A stretch of DNA of 38,650 nt, from NCBI GenBank assembly GCA_021811935.1, contig JAKAPW010000006.1, positions 1-38,650 on the forward strand. The letters are read 5' to 3'. The notes below the pieces were generated by a model, which made no database searches, had not been told where the DNA came from, and was given only the letters and a program-made list of their open reading frames with translations. The DNA comes from an archaeon (GTDB lineage: Archaea; Thermoproteota; Nitrososphaeria; Conexivisphaerales; DTJL01). Within the stretch, counting starts at the first letter, position 1. The number at the start of each line of letters is the position of its first letter. The translations under genes were made by a program, and so were the position numbers. Shown piece by piece: positions 27,643 through 38,567 of the stretch.

Positions 27643-29235
27643 TCAGAACCTGTACGAATCCCCGACGACCCCGCCTTCCTTGAGGGCCTTCCTCATCACC
27701 TTTCCCGTGACTGTCTTCGGGAGGGCCTCCACGAAGACCATCTCTTTTGGGACCTTGTAGCCGGCCACCCTGCTGGCCACATGGCGCCTTATCTCCTTGG
27801 CCAGCTCCTCCGTCGGCCCCCTCCCCTCCGCGAGCACTATGAACGCGGCCACCCTTTCGCGCAGTTCGGGGTCGGCGAGGCCGACCGCCGCCGACTCGAG
27901 CACGGCCTGGTGCTCCTGCAGGACGTCCTCCACCTCCTTCGGCGCGACGAGATATCCCCTGCTCTTGATCAGGTCGTCGGTCCTCGATATGTACCAGAAG
28001 AAACCGTCTTCGTCCACCTTCGCGTAGTCCCATGTCAGGTACCACCTGTCCCTGATCCTGGCGTTCCACTCCTCCTCCAGGCCCAGGTAGCCCGGCGTGA
28101 GGCCGACGAACCCCTTGTCGATGGCGAGGTACCCCGTCTCGTTTTCGTCGCATTCCGTCCCGTCCTCCCTCACCACCGTTACCGGGATCCCGGGCAGGGG
28201 CTTCCCCATCGAGCCCAGCCTGACCGTCCCCGGCCTGGTAGAGCAGAAGACGTGGGACTCGGTCTGCCCTATGCAGTCGTAGATTTCGCAGCCGAACCTG
28301 TCCTTCCACTCGTTGAAGAGCTCAGGCGCGAGCGTTTCGCCCGAGCTGAAGGCAGCCCTGAGCGCCGGGCGCTTCCCTCCGACTTCGATCCTCAGCAACC
28401 TGCGGTATATCGTCGGGTTTCCCACGAAGTGCGTCACGCCGTATTTCTCCATGTATCGGATCGTCTTCTCCGGGTCGAACCTGCCGGAGTAGACGCAGGT
28501 GGCCGCGCCGCTGTACATGGTGTACCATATGCAGTAGCCCCAGGGCCACATCCAAGTCATCTCGCTCGGCGTCATCACCCTGTCGCCTCCCCCCGTGCAC
28601 ATCACCACGGCGGCGTTCGGCTCGCCCATCGCCACAAGCCATCTGTGCGCGTGGGGGACCCCCTTCGGGAAGGCGGTGGTGCCCGACGTGTAGAGTATGA
28701 ACGCGAGGTCGTCCGCCGACGTGTCGTGCGCCAGCAGCCGGTCGCTTTCGTCCTTCGACGCCTCCTCGATCGGCCCCTTCCCGCCCGCCACGAAGAAGAC
28801 TTTCTCCAGGCCCTTCGCTTCGCGGCGGACCTCTTCCACCGCGTCCGCGAACTCCGGCATCGTCACGGCCACCTTCGCCCCTGAATTGTCCAGTATGTAT
28901 CGGAGTTCCCTGCTCCTGAACAGGGTACTGGTGGCCACGGCCACAGCGCCGACCTTGATTATCGCCATGTTCAGCGCGATGTACAGGGGGTGGTTGCTCA
29001 TCCTGACCAGCACCCTGTCCCCCGGCTTCACGCCGTTCCCGAGCAGGAAGTTTCCGAGCCTGTTTACGGTGCCCTGGAGCTGCCGGTAGGTGATGACCTC
29101 GTCTTCGCTGTAGATGGCCGGCCTCCTGACGCCGTCCGGCTTGTCCGCCCACCTGTCCAGCACCATAGAAACCATGTTCATCCTTTGGGGCGGCAAGATC
29201 CGGAAATGCTGCTCGTTCACGGATTTCCGCTTCAT
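27643..29235 (-). CDS. AMP-forming acyl-CoA synthetase (aryl/benzoate-CoA-ligase-like)
   Basis: FILYTSGTTAFPKGVPHAH, GQTES, GWYLTWD-equivalent DRWYLTWDYAKVDEDGFFWYISRTDDLIKSRGYLVAPKEVE, LPKTVTGKVMRKAL. Confidence 0.92.
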   Translation of the reverse strand: MKRKSVNEQHFRILPPQRMNMVSMVLDRWADKPDGVRRPAIYSEDEVITYRQLQGTVNRLGNFLLGNGVKPGDRVLVRMSNHPLYIALNMAIIKVGAVAVATSTLFRSRELRYILDNSGAKVAVTMPEFADAVEEVRREAKGLEKVFFVAGGKGPIEEASKDESDRLLAHDTSADDLAFILYTSGTTAFPKGVPHAHRWLVAMGEPNAAVVMCTGGGDRVMTPSEMTWMWPWGYCIWYTMYSGAATCVYSGRFDPEKTIRYMEKYGVTHFVGNPTIYRRLLRIEVGGKRPALRAAFSSGETLAPELFNEWKDRFGCEIYDCIGQTESHVFCSTRPGTVRLGSMGKPLPGIPVTVVREDGTECDENETGYLAIDKGFVGLTPGYLGLEEEWNARIRDRWYLTWDYAKVDEDGFFWYISRTDDLIKSRGYLVAPKEVEDVLQEHQAVLESAAVGLADPELRERVAAFIVLAEGRGPTEELAKEIRRHVASRVAGYKVPKEMVFVEALPKTVTGKVMRKALKEGGVVGDSYRF

Positions 29236-29370
29236 CTCCTTCTGATAAAAACGTAATCCCCGGCGGGGCCCCGGACGATAGCCCCCGGGTGTCACCGCAA
29301 GGCGGTCCGAGGTCGACGCAGGAGAGCTCGGGCGTCCTCCGCGCGTCGCGCCGCTCCAGACTGGGGGCGC

Positions 29371-30177
29371 TCAGGCTACTCTCCGCCCGACCACCACCGC
29401 CCGGGTCTTCACGAAGCCACCGACCCTCGCTCCGTCGAATTTGAGATTCATGAGCGCATTCACCCTGTCGGGGAACTCCACACAAGCCCTGACTATGGCC
29501 CTCTCCTCCTCCCCCCCAGGAGGCACCGGGGACAACCACCGCTCGAATGAGATGAATTCGGGCATCAACTCGGCGCTCATCACCTCCAGCCCGGCCGATT
29601 CGAAGGTCCCGGCCCACTCCTTCAGGGTCAGGGCGCGGGCGTGGCTCGAATCCCTCAGTGTCTCCATCAGGTTGACGTGGTACTGCGTCCCTTCGACGGG
29701 CGACATGTCGGCGATCCCCAGCCTCCCGCCCGCCTTGAGGACCCGCGTCGCCTCCCGCATGAAGGACGCCACGTCCGGGAAGTGGTGGGGGGCCCTCCGG
29801 CTGGTCACCACGTCGAAGGCTCTGGATTTGAACGGCAGGTGCGTGGCTTCTCCCTCCCCGAAGGCGAGGTTCGAGATCCCTTCTCTGAGCGCCATCTCCC
29901 GCGCCTTTGACAGCATTTCGGCAGTGATGTCCACCGCCTCCACGCTTCCTGCCAGACGCGCCAGGGCCATGGCAGTGAACCCGGTCCCTGTGGCGACGTC
30001 CAGCGCCCTGGCATCCGGCGTCGGGGCAAGGAGCTCCATCAGGCGCGAGAGGTCCCCACCCTCCGCATGGCTCCTGCTCCTGGCGTAGTCATCGGCGTGC
30101 CGAGAAAAGAAGTCCCTCACCCGGCGTTCGGACAATCCACGGCCCGGACCCGCTTGGCCCGATATAAGCAGATGCAA
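29371..30177 (-). CDS. Class I SAM-dependent methyltransferase (UbiE-like)
   Basis: ALDVATGTGFTAMALARLAGSVEAVDITAEMLSKAR; APHHFPDVASFMREATRVLKAGGRLGIADMSP; true start uncertain. Confidence 0.82.
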   Translation of the reverse strand: MHLLISGQAGPGRGLSERRVRDFFSRHADDYARSRSHAEGGDLSRLMELLAPTPDARALDVATGTGFTAMALARLAGSVEAVDITAEMLSKAREMALREGISNLAFGEGEATHLPFKSRAFDVVTSRRAPHHFPDVASFMREATRVLKAGGRLGIADMSPVEGTQYHVNLMETLRDSSHARALTLKEWAGTFESAGLEVMSAELMPEFISFERWLSPVPPGGEEERAIVRACVEFPDRVNALMNLKFDGARVGGFVKTRAVVVGRRVA

Positions 30178-30391
30178 CGATCGAAGCGGGGACTTGGCCG
30201 GTGGTACGAGCGTGTCCTACCCGAGAAGATGCGTCAAGGAGAAGGTACAAGGAGCTTCGATTTGCCTTAAAAACCACTCTTCAAACGATGTTTTTTCTAT
30301 ATACCCATGCACCCTCTCGTGCTCTGTCTCTCAGGCGCTCTCTCGGTCTCTCACGCGGGCACAGGCAAAGAAGAGAGAGAGGTTTACATGG

Positions 30392-30494
30392 TGCGGGGGG
30401 TGGGATTTGAACCCACGAACCCCTACGGGATGAGGTCCTGAGCGTCGTGGCGCATCGCGCACTCACGCCTTTGGCCAGGCTGGGCGACCCCCGC
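30392..30494 (-). tRNA. tRNA-Leu (CAG) with non-canonical intron in the anticodon stem
   Basis: Reverse complement GCGGGGGTCGCCCAGCCTGGCCAAAGGCG-TGAG[18 nt]G-CTCAGGA-CCTCA...GGGTTCAAATCCC...CCCCCGC-A; removing 30444-30461 restores a 5-bp anticodon stem. Confidence 0.88.
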
Positions 30495-30582
30495 AGCGCA
30501 TCCTGCTCCAATCCCCAATTTCAAAAGCCTTCCGCTCGCCCGCCGGGCAACGTTTTAAGGGGGCCCCGCCCCTCCCCCGGCT

Positions 30583-30909
30583 ATGCCGAAGTTGGACAGG
30601 GACGCCGTCTACGAGCTCACGAGGCAGATACCCGCCGGCAGGGTGACCACGTACGGGGCCCTCGCCGCCGCAGCCGGAAACCCGGGGGCCGCCAGGGGGG
30701 TGGGGATGCTCATGCACACCAACCCGGACGCGCCCAGGACCCCCTGCCACAGGGTGGTCTACTCCGACGGCAGGCTGGGCGGCTACGGAGCGAAGGAAGG
30801 GACCGGCCTGAAGGTCGAAAGGTTGCATGCGGAGGGGGTGGAGGTGGACGGCGGCAGGGTGAAGCTCTTCGCCGACCGGTTCTTCGCCGACTTCAAGCGC
30901 ATCCGTTGA
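30583..30909 (+). CDS. Methylated-DNA-protein cysteine methyltransferase family protein (C-terminal DNA-binding domain only)
   Basis: IPAGRVTTYGALAAAAGNPGAARGVG...TPCHRVVYSDGRLGGYG (PCHR active site). Confidence 0.9.
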   Translation: MPKLDRDAVYELTRQIPAGRVTTYGALAAAAGNPGAARGVGMLMHTNPDAPRTPCHRVVYSDGRLGGYGAKEGTGLKVERLHAEGVEVDGGRVKLFADRFFADFKRIR

Positions 30910-30947
30910 AAGGTTTATGAATCGCTGACCGAAACCCCGAACTCAAA

Positions 30948-31418
30948 TTGCAGGCAACAGGCAGGAGGCGGGTGAAGGTCGACCTGCCGCTCGTGGTCAT
31001 CATAATCATAGGGCTGATAACCGTCTCCGGGTTCGTCGCCACGGCGCTGAACTACGGCCAATATCAGATCTACCCGCCCTGGTTCAAGCCGGACCTGCAC
31101 AAGCCGGCCATGATCTCCGTCCCCGTGGTCAACGGCACCGTCCCCCTCTCGGCCACCCTCTACGACGCGTATGGCAACCCGCTCGCCAACCTCACCCAGG
31201 TCTCCACTAACTCGTCCTTCGTCACCTTTTCTACCGGAAGCTTCGAGATAGTGCCGAACTACGCCTACAAGGTGTGGGTCCCCCAGCAGAACACCACCTA
31301 CGACTTCGGCCTGCAGTCCCCCCCCATAGACCAGGCCAACGCCCAATACTATCATGTGACGCTGAACACGAACATGGTCGACCAGTTCTGGCGCCCCGAC
31401 GTCATCCTTTCAGTTTGA
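30948..31418 (+). CDS. Membrane-anchored hypothetical protein
   Basis: N-terminal hydrophobic LPLVVIIIIGLITVSGFVATAL followed by a beta-rich extracytoplasmic-like segment; start uncertain. Confidence 0.6.
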   Translation: MQATGRRRVKVDLPLVVIIIIGLITVSGFVATALNYGQYQIYPPWFKPDLHKPAMISVPVVNGTVPLSATLYDAYGNPLANLTQVSTNSSFVTFSTGSFEIVPNYAYKVWVPQQNTTYDFGLQSPPIDQANAQYYHVTLNTNMVDQFWRPDVILSV

Positions 31419-32604
31419 CCTTCCTGAAGGCCAGGTAGACGGCCACGTCGTACGCCGTCTTCAGCCCGCCGGCCACGAAGAAGGGCGTGGACATCATGGC
31501 CTGCTGCAGGACGTACCCCGCCATGCTCGGGCCGAAGGCGGCGCTTACGTTTCTTGACAGGGTGGTGAAGGAGGAGGCGGGCGTCCTCGCCTCCGGCTCC
31601 ACCACCTGCACTATGTACGCCTGCCTGGTGGGGACGTCCATCTGCGACATGGACTGCCTGGCGAAGAGCAGCGCCGCGGCCCAATGGAAGGTGGGGGAGA
31701 GCGGGATCGCCATCAGCAGCAGGTTCGACGGTATGTGGGTGAACACCATCGTCCTCAGCAGCCCTATCCTGTCCGCTATCTTCGCCGCCGCCAGGAACGA
31801 GGCGGCCGTAATCAGGTAGGCCACGGCGAATACATCGCCGACGGAGGAGATGCCGACGCCGAAGGTCAGGTAGAACCAGAGGGATATCACGCTCTGCACT
31901 ACGAAACCGCCGCCGAGGGCGTCGACCGCGAATAGGCCGGAGAGCCTGGCTATCGTCGCCCGGGATTCCGGGGTCAGCTTCCGCCCCGAAGCGGCCGGGG
32001 CGGCCGGCTCTATCCCCTTCCCCATCGACAGGTAGAGCAGGCAGAGCACGACCCCCGCCGCCGTGTACGCGACGAAGAGCGGCCTGAACGCGGCCGCCAC
32101 CTCCAGCCCCGACCCCTGGAGCCGCTCCGGTATCCAGGCGAGCGTGGAGCCGAAGGAGGAGCAGGCGTACCCGACCAGGTTGTAGACCCCGAAGGCGACG
32201 TTCCTCCTCTTCTGCTCCACCGCCTGCGGCAGTATGGCCTGCTCCAGCGAGGAGAAGGGGCCTGCCTCCGTCCCCGTAACGCTCAGGCTTCCGAGGAAGG
32301 CGGCCACGGCCACCGTCGCGACGTCGGAGGAGATGGAGAGGAGCGCTCCCCCCAGGGTCATCAGCACGGAGAACGCCACGAGCGTCCGGCGCCTCCCCAA
32401 CCTGTCGGCGAAGAAGGCGACCAGCGCGGTGGAGAAGGCGCTCCCGAGCATAGCGAGCATCAGCACGGCGCCCACTACGAAGACCGGGGCCCCGAGCTCG
32501 TGCAGGTAGATGCCCAGGGCCACCCCCAGGTACCCGAAGAAGACGGTCCTCGTCGCCTTCGAGGCGTGTATCAGCTTGCCGTCCCTGCTCATCCATCCCA
32601 GCAC
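31402..32604 (-). CDS. MFS transporter
   Basis: About 12 hydrophobic segments; FFADRLGRRRTLV motif A-like. Confidence 0.8.
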   Translation of the reverse strand: MLGWMSRDGKLIHASKATRTVFFGYLGVALGIYLHELGAPVFVVGAVLMLAMLGSAFSTALVAFFADRLGRRRTLVAFSVLMTLGGALLSISSDVATVAVAAFLGSLSVTGTEAGPFSSLEQAILPQAVEQKRRNVAFGVYNLVGYACSSFGSTLAWIPERLQGSGLEVAAAFRPLFVAYTAAGVVLCLLYLSMGKGIEPAAPAASGRKLTPESRATIARLSGLFAVDALGGGFVVQSVISLWFYLTFGVGISSVGDVFAVAYLITAASFLAAAKIADRIGLLRTMVFTHIPSNLLLMAIPLSPTFHWAAALLFARQSMSQMDVPTRQAYIVQVVEPEARTPASSFTTLSRNVSAAFGPSMAGYVLQQAMMSTPFFVAGGLKTAYDVAVYLAFRKVKLKG

Positions 32605-32638
32605 GCAGCCACACCTTCTCCAGTCATATCTTCTGTCG

Positions 32639-33748
32639 TCACACCTTCACCCTGGCCATCAACAGCAGGGGGAGGGCCGAGCCCACGCCCAGCACCGCCC
32701 ACCCGACCTCCCAGGAAAAGACGGCGGATGTGAAGGAGAGGACGGGGAAGAAGAGCATACCGAGCGTTATCTGCACCGTGTTGATCATGGCCAGCGCCGC
32801 GGCGGCGCCCGAGGGGACCCTGTCGTTGACGAAGGCGTAGAACATGGATATCGCCATCTCGTTGAAGAAGCCCATCGCCACCAGGGAGGGGAGGATCAGG
32901 GCGCCGCCCATCGCCCCTATGAGCACGATGGGGAGGACCGCGAGCGCGCCAGCCGACAGCATCAGGAGCTTCCTGCGCCCCGTTCTGTCGTAGACCGCGG
33001 AGGACAGCCCGCCCACTATGCTCGAAAAGAGGAGCAGCGACGTCTCCAGCCCGGAACGCGCGACGCCGCTCCCGAGCACCGTCTGCTGGTACGCGGGCAG
33101 GAGCTGCCCCACTGCGAAGTAGCTCCCCCATGTCCCAGCGAAGGCCAGTGCGGGGACGACCAGCCCCCTGTCCCCGAGCATTTTCACGGCGTCCCGGGCG
33201 CTGTATCTCCCCTTCACGTCGACCCCGCGGACGAACCCGTAGTTGACCGCCGCCACGGCCATCCCCAGCAGCCCTCCGAGCGCCACCCCCGCCTGCCACC
33301 CTATCGCCTGGTGCACCGTCCCCCAGAGGAGGCCACCGGCTCCCCCCAGCCCGAAGGCCGTGTTGTACAACCCCATCATCAGCCCCGGCCTCTCTGGGTA
33401 CAGTCCGAGCAGCACCCCGGCCGCCGAAGCGAAGAAGAATGCGGATCCCACACCGGACACCACCCTGGTCAGCATCACCCATGCGGCCGACGGGTCCAGG
33501 GGGAGCAGGACGTTCCCCGCCGAGAGCACCGCGAGCCCGATGACGTACGTCCTGACGGCCCCCAGCCTGCCGGAGAGCGCCCCCGAGGGAATCTGGAAGG
33601 CGCCCGTGGAGAGGAAGAAGGCGAACGGGATGAGGCCGAGCGCCCACAGTGGTATCCTCCCCGCCGAGGCTATGTCGGGGAGTGCGGGGGAGATTATGAA
33701 CCAGTTGAGGCTGTACACGAACCTCCCGAGCAGCACGAGGGACAGCAC
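32639..33748 (-). CDS. MFS transporter
   Basis: Hydrophobic 369 aa protein; GALSGRLGAVRTYVIG and YDRTGRRKLLML MFS loop motifs. Confidence 0.82.
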   Translation of the reverse strand: MLSLVLLGRFVYSLNWFIISPALPDIASAGRIPLWALGLIPFAFFLSTGAFQIPSGALSGRLGAVRTYVIGLAVLSAGNVLLPLDPSAAWVMLTRVVSGVGSAFFFASAAGVLLGLYPERPGLMMGLYNTAFGLGGAGGLLWGTVHQAIGWQAGVALGGLLGMAVAAVNYGFVRGVDVKGRYSARDAVKMLGDRGLVVPALAFAGTWGSYFAVGQLLPAYQQTVLGSGVARSGLETSLLLFSSIVGGLSSAVYDRTGRRKLLMLSAGALAVLPIVLIGAMGGALILPSLVAMGFFNEMAISMFYAFVNDRVPSGAAAALAMINTVQITLGMLFFPVLSFTSAVFSWEVGWAVLGVGSALPLLLMARVKV

Positions 33749-33864
33749 GGCCCCCCTTTTTCCGATCAGAAGAGGTCGACCATCCCCGGCTGGGCCGGCG
33801 TGTGTTATTAAGGTCTGGGCGCCGGCCAGATTGATTTAAAGGCGGCCCGAATCACCACCCACGC

Positions 33865-33991
33865 GCCGGGGTGGCGGAGTGGCTATGGTGACGCACCACC
33901 ATAGAACGCGTCAGCCTCGAGATCTTACGAACAGGGCTGGCAAGCTGATGGGCCCTTGCGGCCCCCATGGGTTCAAGTCCCATCCCCGGCG
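33865..33991 (+). tRNA. tRNA-Ser (CGA) with two apparent introns (D-loop and canonical 37/38)
   Basis: GCCGGGG/CCCCGGC acceptor, T-arm atggg-TTCAAGT-cccat, anticodon stem TCAGC/GCTGA with loop CTCGAG^A; extra sequence at about 33886-33905 and 33922-33942. Confidence 0.88.
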
Positions 33992-34040
33992 CCATCAACA
34001 TGGTTAATGTAGCCCTCCCCCCTGCAGGCCGTCGCGGCAA

Positions 34041-35612
34041 TTGGACAGCAGAAAGATACCGAAGACAATGTCGACCCAGCACCCGGACAACGCCACCGTC
34101 CCGCCCTGGGCCGACGGCGAAGCCATACAGGAGGAGGCGGAGCTCCACGAGGCCTTCCACGCCTACCGGGAGTTGGGGTGCAACGAAGTGATGTGGGACT
34201 CCGAAGGGAAGGACGTCGACACGAACGTCGTCAGGAAACTGCTGAGCAACTACCCGGACTATTTCCGGGAGCACGTCATAGGGGAGGACGTCTTCCTGAC
34301 CTACAGGATTCCCAACCCGCAGATAGAGACGGCCGAAAGAAAGATAGTGACGGAGACGCTTCAGACCATACCCCTCAGCGCGGACGTCGCGGGCGTCTTC
34401 TACAACAGGACCTCCACCCCCGTCTTCGAAGTGATACTGCCGTTCACCACGAGCGGGAAGGAGCTGGTCTACCTGCACGAATACTACCACAGGGCGATAG
34501 TCGGCGTCGAGGACATGGTGCTGGACGGCTCCACCAGGGTGAGGGACTGGATAGGGACTTTCCACCCGAAGAAGATCGCGCCGATACCCCTCATAGAGGA
34601 CAGCGACAGCCTGCTCAACGCCGATTCGATAGTCCGGGGCTACCTGTCCGCCGCGAAGGTCACGGGGGTCAGGGTCTTCATAGCGCGCTCCGACCCGGCG
34701 CTGAACTACGGCATGGTACCCGCCGTCCTGCTCTCGAAGGTGGCGCTCTCCAGGCTGGGCTCGCTGGAGGAGGAGACGGGCGCGCGCATATACCCGATCA
34801 TGGGGGTGGGGACGATGCCCTTCAGGGGGCACCTCTCCCCCGAGGACCCGGGGCGATTCCTGGAGGAATACAGGGGGGTGTACACGGTGACCACCCAGTC
34901 CGCCTTCCGCTACGACCACCCGGCCGCCGTCGTGAAGGCCGCCATCTCCACCCTTAACTCCGGCCTGCCGAGCGGCAGGCCGGTCTCCACGGAGGGAGTC
35001 GAGCCGCACCTGAAGTCGGCCATGGCCGGGTTCACGCGCGCCTACCAGACCAGGGTCGAGGAGCTGGCCCCGCTGATCACCGCCGTCGCTTCGCTCGTCC
35101 CCAGGCGGAGGGCGAGGAAGCTCCACATAGGGCTCTTCGGCTACGGGAGGAGCGTAAAGGGCGTCTCCATGCCCAGGGCGATACCCTTCGCCGCCGCTCT
35201 GTACACGCTGGGGATACCACCCGAGCTGCTCGGGGCCGAGGCGATGAAGGGGCTGACGAAGCCAGAATGGGATGCGCTCGGCGCGCATTACCTGAAGATG
35301 AAGGACGACTTCGGGTTCGCCGGGGGGCTGGTCTCCTGGGAGAACATCAATTTGCTGGCCGACAGGCGGACCGACGTGGCCAAGGCAGTGGGGACGAAGG
35401 CGGAGACCGTGAAGTCTTCCCTGGGGATGGTGATGTCCGACCTGTCCGCCGTCGAGGAGTCGCTCTCGGTCAGGCTGGGGCCGACGGGCGGCAGGTTCAA
35501 GAAGCACGAGAACTTCGTCAACAACTTCCTGATATCCTACCTGGAGGGGGAAGAGGCGGAGGCGAGGGCCGCGCTGATGGAGGCGGCGGAGCTCCGCAGG
35601 TGCCTCGGGTGA
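34041..35612 (+). CDS. ppcA: Archaeal-type phosphoenolpyruvate carboxylase
   Basis: RKIPKTMSTQHPDNATVPPWA N-term; ELGCNEVMWDSEGKDVDTNVVRKLL; HIGLFGYGRSVKGVSMPRAIPFAAALYTLGIPPELLG; TTG start (or ATG 34068). Confidence 0.93.
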   Translation: MDSRKIPKTMSTQHPDNATVPPWADGEAIQEEAELHEAFHAYRELGCNEVMWDSEGKDVDTNVVRKLLSNYPDYFREHVIGEDVFLTYRIPNPQIETAERKIVTETLQTIPLSADVAGVFYNRTSTPVFEVILPFTTSGKELVYLHEYYHRAIVGVEDMVLDGSTRVRDWIGTFHPKKIAPIPLIEDSDSLLNADSIVRGYLSAAKVTGVRVFIARSDPALNYGMVPAVLLSKVALSRLGSLEEETGARIYPIMGVGTMPFRGHLSPEDPGRFLEEYRGVYTVTTQSAFRYDHPAAVVKAAISTLNSGLPSGRPVSTEGVEPHLKSAMAGFTRAYQTRVEELAPLITAVASLVPRRRARKLHIGLFGYGRSVKGVSMPRAIPFAAALYTLGIPPELLGAEAMKGLTKPEWDALGAHYLKMKDDFGFAGGLVSWENINLLADRRTDVAKAVGTKAETVKSSLGMVMSDLSAVEESLSVRLGPTGGRFKKHENFVNNFLISYLEGEEAEARAALMEAAELRRCLG

Positions 35613-35640
35613 CCGCCGGCGTCCGCCGAACGACGTAAAG

Positions 35641-35648
35641 CCTTATAT
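35641..35648 (+). promoter_or_regulatory. Putative TATA box of the rRNA operon
   Basis: ccttatat about 190 nt upstream of the mature 16S 5' end. Confidence 0.4.
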
Positions 35649-35836
35649 CGCCCATCCCGGTAGGCTTTCTGCACGCTGTTTTGGCGGCATCGATGCCAAG
35701 GCGGGTCTCGCCCGGCTGTGAAGCATCGATCTCCCGGTGTGCATACATCATGAGGGTTCGACCTGTAATGGATCGAATCTGACCATACAGGTTGTTTGCT
35801 ACCACGCAAAAGCCGGTAGTGCTGTACTCCCGATCG

Positions 35837-37498
<1,662 letters not shown>

Positions 37499-38169
37499 AC
37501 GATAAAGGGAGCCTTGCAGCACTACCGGTTGCGAATTGTGGCAGACAACCTGGATGTCAGGATGCAGCCATGCATCATAGATGCATGGCGAAGGGCGTAG
37601 CAGGCGGCCCCGCCGGGCCGTCCTGCGATTAACGCCGTGTATAGGAATGCGCAAGCCTTAACGTATCGCTCCCGATGGGTGCTACGACGCCATCTGGTGG
37701 ATGGCTTGGCTTGGGTGACGACGAAGGGCGTGGCAAGCTGCGATATGCCCCGGGGAGATGCAAGCAGTCTTCGATCCGGGGACGCCCGAATGGGACTTCC
37801 CTCCCAAGGGAAACCTTGGGAAGCCGGGCCGCAAGGTCCGGCGGTGAACCTCCCGAAGGGAAGCATCTGAGTAGGGAGAGGAAAAGAAATCAAATGAGAT
37901 CCCCTGAGTAGGGGCGACCGAAACGGGGAGAGCCCAAACCGAATCCCGTGCGGCAACGCATGGGAGATGTAGTGTGCCCGGCGGCGTTAGCTGGCCTGAT
38001 CCTTTAGCTGAAGTGGCCTGGAAGGGCCCGGAATAGATGGTGAAACCCCAGTAGGCGAAAGGGGAGAGGGTCGGTGCCGCCGGGAAGAGTACCTGGCCTT
38101 GGCAGTGGCTAGGGAAGATGGGGGAAAGCAGCCTCCAAGGCTAAACACAACCCAAGACCGATAGCGCAA

Positions 38170-38201
<32 letters not shown>

Positions 38202-38329
38202 GGAAGGGGGGTGAAAAGAGCCTGAAACCAGATGGTTACAGACGTGTGCCGCCTGGAAGGACTCAGAATCCTGTTGCCGGTCCGCAAGGGCCGGCTGCTG
38301 GACGAGGGTCCGGGGTGGCACGGTCCGTC

Positions 38330-38564
38330 TAGAAATCACCCGAGGTGCATAAATATGGGCGTCGTGTGAGAGCTTGTGATCCTGAACGAGACTTCAGCTT
38401 ACATTCTAGGATTCGTCTTGGGAGATGGACACATCTCCAAGGCCGTCCGACTCTTCAATTACGGTGATTGGTCCGTCTTCCGGCTCAATGGCCGGGGACA
38501 ACTGAAGCTCGTCTCAAGACACTTGTTTCTCAGACATCCACGTCTGTTGCGTGCCCTCGGTGAC
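38330..38564 (+). other. 23S rRNA intron (about 235 nt) with mini LAGLIDADG ORF
   Basis: ccgtctagaaa | ... | ctagaaacacggg; junction ambiguous within the shared ctagaaa; ends pair tcaccCgagg/cctcggtga. Confidence 0.85.
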
Positions 38565-38567
38565 TAG
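38376..38567 (+). CDS. Miniature LAGLIDADG homing-endonuclease-like ORF (63 aa, probably internally deleted)
   Basis: SAYILGFVLGDGHIS LAGLIDADG-type helix; C-term LFLRHPRLLRALGD; GTG start. Confidence 0.65.
   Translation: MILNETSAYILGFVLGDGHISKAVRLFNYGDWSVFRLNGRGQLKLVSRHLFLRHPRLLRALGD

Noticed and set aside
28322-29617. 431-aa - strand ORF
   Set aside because: Out-of-frame shadow of the acyl-CoA synthetase, which carries the AMP-binding motifs.
30300-30385. ctctc/gagag repeats near tRNA-Leu as a CRISPR or repeat array
   Set aside because: Only short low-complexity runs with no regular repeat-spacer structure; at most a weak hairpin.
32510-33811. 433-aa + strand ORF rich in H/P/Q/E
   Set aside because: Antisense to the MFS transporter; composition typical of shadow ORFs in GC-rich genomes.
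33852-35507. 551-aa - strand ORF
   Set aside because: Antisense of archaeal PEP carboxylase and overlaps tRNA-Ser.
37499-37680. Possible tRNA-Ala in the 16S-23S spacer
   Set aside because: No cloverleaf, TTCNANN T-loop or acceptor pairing seen; the spacer appears to lack a tRNA.
37522-37956. 144-aa ORF across the ITS and 23S start
   Set aside because: rRNA-overlapping chance ORF in GC-rich sequence.
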